From positions 1-18,913 of the forward strand of contig CAIVDX010000187.1 in assembly GCA_903904805.1 (NCBI GenBank): a stretch of DNA of 18,913 bases, in the 5' to 3' direction. Below, piece after piece: positions 14,041 through 18,913 of this stretch (position 1 is its first letter; every line of letters starts with the position of its first letter). The notes below the pieces were generated by a model. The model saw only the letters and a program-made list of their open reading frames with translations, did no database searches and had not been told where the DNA came from. The position numbers and the translations under genes were made by a program. This stretch comes from an uncultured Rhodospirillales bacterium (lineage in GTDB: Bacteria; Pseudomonadota; Alphaproteobacteria; Acetobacterales; Acetobacteraceae).

Positions 14041-15061
14041 GCTGCCTGAGCCGACGCCCTTCAACGTACTGCCAAATCACCACCCCCGGCACACCATAGG
14101 CGAGATCGCGCCCGCGCCGCAGCAATGACATTGCGACAGCGACCTCCGGCGGCAGGTCGAACAATGTTCCAAGCGCGACATAGCCGGCCTCCTGCACGCC
14201 CAGCGCGCCGGGGATGGCGAAGGCGAAGCTGCGGAGGCCGTTCAGCAGCGAGTCGATGACGATGGCGGGGGCAAGGCCGAGGTTGCTGCCCATCAGATGC
14301 AGCATCAGCCAGAGTTCGACGCCGCCGAGCATCCAGGTGCTGCTGTGGATGCAGAAGGCGCGGGCCACCGCGCCGCGGCGGCGGTAGAGGCGGGTGATTT
14401 CCGCCCGCAGCGCGCCCTGGTCGAAGGGCCAGTTCGCGCCCATCCGGCGTGCCAGCGCGGCGGCGAGTTTCTCGATCCAGTCGGCACCGCGGGCCTGCAG
14501 CACCAGGAAGGCGATGGGCGGCAGCAGCACCAAAGCAAGGCCCAGCCCGGTGATCGCCCAGAGCATGGCGCCGTGGGCGGCGGCCCCGCCCATCTGCAGC
14601 AGGAGCAGACCGAGCACGGTGTAGGGCAGTTTCGCGAAGGCCTCGATGGTGAGGTCCACCAGGGTGGAGGAGGCGGCGAACAGGCCGGTGGCGCCGCTGA
14701 GCGTGAGGGCGCGGGCGCCGATGACGAAGCCGCCGACCTGGGAGAGCGGCAGCGCCTCGGCCGCCGAATCGCGCACGAAGCGGCCGAGGATGAAGCCGCC
14801 GAGCGAGGCCTGCTCGGGGCCATGTTGGCGCCACGCGCAGCCCATCGCGGCGATCAGCCCAAGATGGAACAGCACCACGATGCCGAAGCCGCGCCAACCC
14901 AGCTGTTCGGCCGCCTGGGCGATTGGGCCGAGGCCGACATGCAACATCAGCCAGAGGAGGCCGACCGAGCCGACGGCCAGGGCGATCAGGACCGGTCGGC
15001 TGACACCGGCGTGGCGCGCGGCGTCTCCGGACTGTCCGTGGTGGGGGGATGAGGCACGCAT
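14030..15061 (-). CDS. hpnL: HpnL-like flippase-fold membrane protein
   Basis: 343 residues with about eight membrane segments. It belongs to the lysylphosphatidylglycerol-synthase TM/UPF0104 group. The stretch GRFVRDSAAEALPLSQVGGF at about residues 93-112, followed by VIGARALTLSG and STLVDLTIEAF, resembles the hopanoid-associated HpnL subfamily. So does the late GALGVQEAGYVALG. HpnL is linked to hopanoid biosynthesis or transport at the inner membrane. No other hopanoid genes are in the window, so the role is inferred from family only. The start has GGA about 8 nt upstream. The C-terminal residues and stop lie in hairpin repeat copy C, so the last few residues may be set by the repeat. Confidence 0.8.
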   Translation of the reverse strand: MRASSPHHGQSGDAARHAGVSRPVLIALAVGSVGLLWLMLHVGLGPIAQAAEQLGWRGFGIVVLFHLGLIAAMGCAWRQHGPEQASLGGFILGRFVRDSAAEALPLSQVGGFVIGARALTLSGATGLFAASSTLVDLTIEAFAKLPYTVLGLLLLQMGGAAAHGAMLWAITGLGLALVLLPPIAFLVLQARGADWIEKLAAALARRMGANWPFDQGALRAEITRLYRRRGAVARAFCIHSSTWMLGGVELWLMLHLMGSNLGLAPAIVIDSLLNGLRSFAFAIPGALGVQEAGYVALGTLFDLPPEVAVAMSLLRRGRDLAYGVPGVVIWQYVEGRRLRQRSF

Positions 15062-15159
15062 CGGTCATTCCAGGTTTGACGCCAGCGTAGGCGGCATCGC
15101 GCACCGGCTTCAACCAGAGCTGCATTCACGATCGGTCGATTTCAAGTTTTTCACATTGC

Positions 15160-15175
15160 GTAACATGACCGTTAC
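15160..15175. promoter_or_regulatory. Operator-like palindrome GTAAC-N6-GTTAC
   Basis: GTAAC (15160-15164) and GTTAC (15171-15175) with a 6-bp centre form a palindrome in the divergent gap between the HpnL-like and dehydrogenase genes. It is in a locally AT-richer stretch, which fits a promoter or operator. The layout resembles TetR-type sites, but no matching regulator is nearby. The rest of the 199-bp gap shows no other clear signal. Confidence 0.35.
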
Positions 15176-15260
15176 TAAGTGGGCGGCAGGCGGCGGCGTG
15201 GGGGCTGGTCTTGCATGGTGGACCGGCCGGGCTAGGCTGAGGGCAAACGGGAGAACGGCC

Positions 15261-16226
15261 ATGATGCGCATCGCATTGCTCGACGATTATCACCGCCTGG
15301 CGCTGAGCCTGGCTGACTGGTCAGCGGTGAGCAGCCGCGCGGAGCTGGTGCCGTTTCATCATAATCTGGCGGTGCCGGACGAGGCGGCGGCGGCACTGGT
15401 TGATTTCGACGCGATCGCGCTGATCCGCGAGCGCATGCCGGTGCCGCGCGCGCTGATCGAGCGGCTGCCGCGGCTGAAATTCATCGCCGTGACGGGCCCG
15501 ACCAACCGCACGCTGGATCTGGAGGCCTGTGCGGAGCGGGGGATCGTGGCAAGCCATTCGTCCAATCGTGGTGTGGGCGGCAACGGGACGCCGGAGCTGA
15601 CATGGGCGCTGATCCTGGCCTGCGTGCGCCACATTGCCTTCGAGGACCGGGCGATGCGGGCAGGACGCTGGCAGAGCACGCTGGGGCCGGTGATCAACGG
15701 CAAGACGCTGGGGCTGCTGGGCCTGGGCAAGATCGGCAAACGGGTGGCCGAGATCGGGCGCGTCTTCGGGATGAAGGTGATCGCCTGGAGCCCGAACCTG
15801 ACCGCCGAGGCGGCGGCCGCGGCGGGTGTGACGCGTGTGGAGAAGGCGGAGCTGTTCGCGCAGGCGGATGTTGTCAGCATCCATCTTGTGCTGGGCCCAC
15901 GCAGCCGCGGCCTGGTGGGGGCCGCGGAGCTTGGGCTGATGAAGAAGAGCGCGTTCCTGGTGAATACCTCGCGCGGGCCGATCATCGACGAGGCGGCCCT
16001 GATCACCGCCTTGCAGGCGCGGCAGATCGCCGGGGCGGGGCTGGATGTCTATGACATCGAGCCGCTGCCGGCGGACCATATCCTGCGCACGCTGGAAAAT
16101 GTGACGCTGTCGCCGCATCTGGGTTATTGCACCTCCGACAATTTCAAAGTGTTGTATGAGGACACGGCCGAGGCGCTGGCCGCCTGGATGGATGGAGCCC
16201 CGATCAGGATCATGTCGAATGCGTAG
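15261..16226 (+). CDS. D-2-hydroxyacid dehydrogenase family protein
   Basis: 321 residues, normal for the family. The Rossmann motif is GLGKIG at 154-159. The catalytic set is R238 (NTSRGP), E267 (YDIEPLP) and H286 (SPHLGY). Such enzymes interconvert D-2-hydroxy acids and 2-oxo acids with NAD(P). The acid is not identifiable. The N-terminal catalytic part reads LLDDYHRLALSLADWSAV, a pattern seen in alphaproteobacterial members. The start ATG at 15261 has GGGAG about 8 nt upstream. A second ATG follows directly. The frame is open further upstream, but that part is antisense to the HpnL-like gene. The 3' end overlaps the lipoprotein gene by 8 bp. Confidence 0.92.
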   Translation: MMRIALLDDYHRLALSLADWSAVSSRAELVPFHHNLAVPDEAAAALVDFDAIALIRERMPVPRALIERLPRLKFIAVTGPTNRTLDLEACAERGIVASHSSNRGVGGNGTPELTWALILACVRHIAFEDRAMRAGRWQSTLGPVINGKTLGLLGLGKIGKRVAEIGRVFGMKVIAWSPNLTAEAAAAAGVTRVEKAELFAQADVVSIHLVLGPRSRGLVGAAELGLMKKSAFLVNTSRGPIIDEAALITALQARQIAGAGLDVYDIEPLPADHILRTLENVTLSPHLGYCTSDNFKVLYEDTAEALAAWMDGAPIRIMSNA

Positions 16227-16827
16227 AATTGCGGTGATGGCTGTTGGCGTTGTGCTGGGCCTGGCGGGCTGTGCGCCGCAGATGCCGGCATCGATGAGTG
16301 TGGATCAGCTGGCGAGCGATCCGACGTTTCAGAAACTGCCGGAGGCGCGCTGCCAGGTGGGCCCGGGCAACACGGCGAATTCCAGCTTTCGGACGCAGCA
16401 GGAGCGGGTGGGGATCAATCCGGCGACGGGCGTGGGCAATGCGTCGCAGGACAGGTTCGGCACGGTCGGCATGACGAGCGGGGCAGCGGGTCAGCCGATC
16501 GTCTCATCCGATCTGTTCGACCGCGAACTGGTGTCACAGATGGAGGCCTCGGCACTGTGGGGCGAGGTGGTGCGTCAGGGCGATGCGCAGTTTCGTCTGA
16601 AGAGCACGATCCTCAGCCAGCAGATCGCGAATGGAACGGCGACGGTGTCGGTGCATTACGCGCTGAGCGACGATTGGCCGAGCCTGCAGACGGTGTGGCA
16701 GACGGATGTGACCTATGGCTACGCGCCGGTGGGTGATCCGGCGGTGGGGATGCAGAGCGCGATGCGGGACAACATCGCGGTTATGATCAGACGGCTGGCG
16801 GTGTTGGCGGGGAGTTGCTCGGGGTGA
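16219..16827 (+). CDS. Predicted lipoprotein of unknown function
   Basis: 202 residues. A short basic start, a hydrophobic run and the lipobox LAGC (C18) mark a lipoprotein attached to the inner or outer membrane. The residue after the cysteine is alanine, so outer-membrane sorting is possible. I do not recognise the rest. It is rich in small polar residues (GINPATGVGNASQDRFGTVG). The C-terminal half (VRQGDAQFRLKSTI, then TVSVHYALSD, then MRDNIAVMIRRLAVLA) looks like a periplasmic alpha/beta domain resembling LpoB/penicillin-binding-protein-activator-like or DUF-type lipoproteins. That is only a guess. The start overlaps the dehydrogenase stop (ATGCGTAG), so translation is probably coupled. 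Confidence 0.85.
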   Translation: MRRIAVMAVGVVLGLAGCAPQMPASMSVDQLASDPTFQKLPEARCQVGPGNTANSSFRTQQERVGINPATGVGNASQDRFGTVGMTSGAAGQPIVSSDLFDRELVSQMEASALWGEVVRQGDAQFRLKSTILSQQIANGTATVSVHYALSDDWPSLQTVWQTDVTYGYAPVGDPAVGMQSAMRDNIAVMIRRLAVLAGSCSG

Positions 16828-16830
16828 GCA

Positions 16831-16859
16831 AAAGGCCAGGAGCTTAGCCCCTGGCCTTT
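16831..16859. terminator. Two-way hairpin terminator
   Basis: A perfect 10-bp stem (AAAGGCCAGG at 16831-16840 with CCTGGCCTTT at 16850-16859) has a 9-nt loop. It sits between the lipoprotein stop (16827) and the stop of the minus-strand decarboxylase (16867). T-rich ends on both strands fit bidirectional use. It is a close relative of the hairpin at 350-377. Confidence 0.8.
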
Positions 16860-16866
16860 CCTTGCC

Positions 16867-17997
16867 TCAGATGTAGTGCTCCGCCAACGGCGCGAACCCG
16901 TTGAACGCCTGCGCCGCATAGGTCGTCACGTAGGCGCCGGTGGAAAGCAGTTCAACCTTGTCGCCGCTGCGCAGGGCGAGCGGCAGGCGGTAGCCGGAGC
17001 GCTCATACATGATGTCCGCGCCGTCGCAGGTCGGGCCGGCGATGGCGACGGGGCCGTCGTCGAGGCCGTCATGCGCGGTGGCGATGCGATACTTGATCGA
17101 CTCGCCCTCGGTCTCGGCCATACCACCGAAGCGGCCGATGTCGAGATACACCCAGCGACGGCCGTCGGTCGCACCGCGCGCGCTGACCAGCACCACCTCG
17201 GAGCTGACCACGCCCGCATCGCCGACCATGAAACGACCGGGTTCGATGAGGATCTCAGGCAGTGCGTTACCGAAATGGCTCGTCATCGCGCCCATGATGG
17301 CGTGGGCGAAGCTGTCGATGCCGGGCACGTCCGACTGGTAGCGGGTGGGGAAGCCGCCGCCGAGATTGACCATGCGCAGATCAACACCCGCATCGGCAAG
17401 ATCGGTGAACAGCATGGCAACCTTGCCGATCGCGGCCTCATAGGCAGCGGTCGAGGTCTGCTGGCTGCCGACATGGAAGGACAGGCCGAACGGATCGAGG
17501 CCCATTTCGCCGGCGGCGATCATCAGCTCGCGGCCATGCTCGATGGAGGTGCCGAACTTGCGCGACAGCGGCCAATCAGCGCCCTGGTTCTCGACCAGCA
17601 GGCGGCAATACACACGGCTGCCCGGGGCCCATTCGGCGAGCTTCTCGAGCTCCTCACGGGAGTCGAAGGCATACATCGGCACGCCGGCCTCGTAGGCGCG
17701 GCGGATCGAGGCCACCTTCTTGATGGTGTTGCCGAAGCTGATCTTGTCAGCCGGGGCGCCGGCGGCGATGCACATCTCGATCTCTTCCCAGCTCGCCGCG
17801 TCGAACGACGAGCCGAGGCCAACCAGGCGCTGCAGGATGGGCGCCGCCGGGTTTGCCTTGACGGCGTAATAGATGTGCGCGAGCGGCAGCGCATCGCGCA
17901 GCGCGGCGTAGTTCTGCTCAACACGGTCCACATCGAGCACCAGGCACGGGGTGGCCGGCTGCTGCTGCGAGAGGAAACGAGCGATCTTGGGGGTCAT
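16867..17997 (-). CDS. Type III PLP-dependent decarboxylase (ornithine/lysine decarboxylase family)
   Basis: 376 residues. The alanine-racemase-fold decarboxylase has PLP lysine K47 in YYAVKAN, H175 in FHVGS, the glycine loop GGGFP (213-217), EPGR (252-255) and catalytic C324 in GPTCDGADIM. It would convert ornithine to putrescine, or lysine to cadaverine, for polyamine supply in the cytoplasm. At the place of the substrate aspartate of eukaryotic ODC (the YVNDG region) this protein reads YLDIGRFGG, a pattern I associate with bacterial members, so substrate choice is not settled. The ATG at 17997 follows GGAGG by 9 nt. The frame stays open far upstream, but the extension has no conserved domain and crosses a structured leader. 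Confidence 0.92.
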   Translation of the reverse strand: MTPKIARFLSQQQPATPCLVLDVDRVEQNYAALRDALPLAHIYYAVKANPAAPILQRLVGLGSSFDAASWEEIEMCIAAGAPADKISFGNTIKKVASIRRAYEAGVPMYAFDSREELEKLAEWAPGSRVYCRLLVENQGADWPLSRKFGTSIEHGRELMIAAGEMGLDPFGLSFHVGSQQTSTAAYEAAIGKVAMLFTDLADAGVDLRMVNLGGGFPTRYQSDVPGIDSFAHAIMGAMTSHFGNALPEILIEPGRFMVGDAGVVSSEVVLVSARGATDGRRWVYLDIGRFGGMAETEGESIKYRIATAHDGLDDGPVAIAGPTCDGADIMYERSGYRLPLALRSGDKVELLSTGAYVTTYAAQAFNGFAPLAEHYI

Positions 17998-18006
17998 CGC
18001 ACTAAG

Positions 18007-18119
18007 CCTCCGATAGGGTGCTCCACCAATGAAGGCGGTGGAGGGGTTAACGAAACGGTCGAACGAACCAGCGACCAGACGATTGCCAGAACGCTTGACG
18101 TCGTTGCGTAACCAAACCC
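18007..18119 (-). promoter_or_regulatory. Structured 5' leader of the decarboxylase gene
   Basis: Read on the minus strand, the leader has a perfect 7-bp hairpin (CTCCACC with GGTGGAG, plus-strand 18021-18043) ten bases before the GGAGG ribosome-binding site (18007-18011). A second 5-bp stem pairs 18057-18061 with 18072-18076. A long-range GGGTT/AACCC pair (18115-18119 with 18044-18048) could close the domain. Structured leaders such as the speF motif are known before ornithine decarboxylase genes in alphaproteobacteria, and this may be one. I could not align it to that motif from memory. The remaining gap to 18297 has an AT-rich spot (18198-18205) that may hold the promoter. Confidence 0.4.
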
Positions 18120-18297
18120 GAAGACGGCGGGGGCCAGAGGCACGTGCGTTGCTGCGTGGAGGGCGCAAATAGGGCCGTGCGCCGGGTGCTGCAAGCGAAA
18201 AATTATGTGGCGCTGCCAGCAAAAATCCGCCCTCTGTTCTGCGGTGAGTGCAACGCACGCTTTGAGGCCGGTTTGCGCGGTGCAGCATGGGGCTGGA

Positions 18298-18913
18298 ATG
18301 ACCGACGACGACAGCAATATGAGGGCGGACCGCCTCGGCAGATCGGCCGAATCGCCGGGAATGATGCCCTGGCCTGGCTGGCGCGCGGCGCTGATTCGCA
18401 CCGCCACGGCGATGCGCACCGACCGCGCATCGCTCGCCGCGGCGGGCTGCGCCTTCTGGGCGACGCTGTCGCTGTTCCCTGCCCTGTCGATGCTGGTGCT
18501 GGTCTATGGGCTGGTGCTGGACCCCGCCACGGTGCTGCCGCAGCTGGCGCTGCTGCGCGGGGTGCTGCCGGAGGTGGCGGTCGATCTGATCGGGCAGAGC
18601 ATCCAGCTGTTGTTGTCGCACCCCCCGCAGCAGCTCGGCACCGGGCTGGCGGTGAGCGTGGCGGTGACGCTGTGGACCGCGGCGACGGGCGCGCGGGCGC
18701 TGATCGGGGCGCTGAACCTGGCCTATCGGGAAACCGAGACGCGCGGCTTCCTGCGCTTTCAGGCGGTCGCGCTGGCGCTGACACTGGGCGGGGTGGCGGC
18801 GGTGGCGGCCTCGATCGGGGTGATCGTGCTGCTGCCGGCCGGGCTGTCGGTGATCGGCGCCCTGGGGCTGACCCGGATCGACGCCGAGCGACTGCTGATC
18901 GCGCGCCTGGCGG
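18298..18913 (+). CDS. YihY/BrkB family membrane protein, N-terminal part
   Basis: The frame runs open from the ATG at 18298 to the right edge, giving 205 residues of a protein that is usually 280-400 long. After a polar N terminus of about 30 residues come hydrophobic segments (AAAGCAFWATLSLFPALSML, then LAVSVAVTLWTAATGARALI, then VALALTLGGVAAVAAS). The family-typical ALNLAYRETETRGFLRFQ lies at about residues 138-155. This matches the YihY/BrkB (formerly annotated ribonuclease BN) inner-membrane family, whose function is unclear. The family was once tied to serum resistance. An internal ATG at residue 8 is an alternative start. It is divergent from the decarboxylase gene with a 300-bp gap. 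Confidence 0.87.
   Translation, partial: MTDDDSNMRADRLGRSAESPGMMPWPGWRAALIRTATAMRTDRASLAAAGCAFWATLSLFPALSMLVLVYGLVLDPATVLPQLALLRGVLPEVAVDLIGQSIQLLLSHPPQQLGTGLAVSVAVTLWTAATGARALIGALNLAYRETETRGFLRFQAVALALTLGGVAAVAASIGVIVLLPAGLSVIGALGLTRIDAERLLIARLA

Noticed and set aside
14297..15052. Plus-strand 251-residue open frame over the HpnL-like gene
   Set aside because: Glutamate- and histidine-rich shadow. The minus strand encodes a coherent membrane protein of a known family.
17998..18621. In-frame 5' extension of the decarboxylase by 208 residues
   Set aside because: The extension overlaps the divergent BrkB-family gene, has no recognisable domain, and a GGAGG site supports the ATG at 17997.

Overview
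The window looks like ordinary chromosome from a high-GC (by eye about two-thirds G+C) alphaproteobacterium. The best guess is Rhodospirillales/Acetobacteraceae. The reasons are an RHH_4-type ribbon-helix-helix protein, a hopanoid-associated HpnL-like membrane protein, and AT-rich hairpin repeats of a kind I associate with acetic-acid-bacteria relatives. The family assignment is inference. I found no tRNA, rRNA, CRISPR array, IS element or phage gene.

Layout. Positions 1-348 hold the 3' end of an MTA phosphorylase gene, which converges on a dienelactone-hydrolase-family gene across a strong hairpin. Next come a phased 21-bp triple repeat, a GT-C-type membrane glycosyltransferase (1280-2878), a small RHH protein, and an Lrp/AsnC regulator. 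The regulator diverges from a two-gene sulfur operon: an exported two-domain rhodanese followed by a YeeE/YedE (TsuA-like) transporter, with a 4-bp overlap. A family 2 glycosyltransferase follows on the minus strand.

The centre (7076-12681) is a catabolic cluster around an IclR regulator. Leftward it holds a Rieske ferredoxin, a class II aldolase-fold protein and a 4,5-dihydroxyphthalate-decarboxylase-family enzyme. Rightward it holds IclR, the Rieske oxygenase alpha and beta subunits, and a second class II aldolase-fold protein of a decarboxylase-like type. Together this reads as dihydroxylation of a carboxylated aromatic ring followed by decarboxylation. No electron-transfer reductase, cis-diol dehydrogenase or ring-cleavage enzyme lies in the window. 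The mix of parts does not match the two classical phthalate routes, so the true substrate is open. Two GTTG-N4-CAAY sites, one in the IclR-ferredoxin gap and one before the oxygenase, are candidate IclR operators.

The right part holds a sulfotransferase, the HpnL-like protein (minus), a D-2-hydroxyacid dehydrogenase overlapping a small lipoprotein gene, and a type III PLP ornithine/lysine-type decarboxylase (minus) with a structured leader. It ends with the 5' part of a YihY/BrkB-family membrane protein that runs off the window.

The most interesting non-coding structure is a dispersed AT-rich hairpin family with three copies near 8867, 12690 and 13984. After it come the 21-bp repeats, the paired GTTG-N4-CAAY sites and the decarboxylase leader. 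I see no clearly new defence or mobile system.
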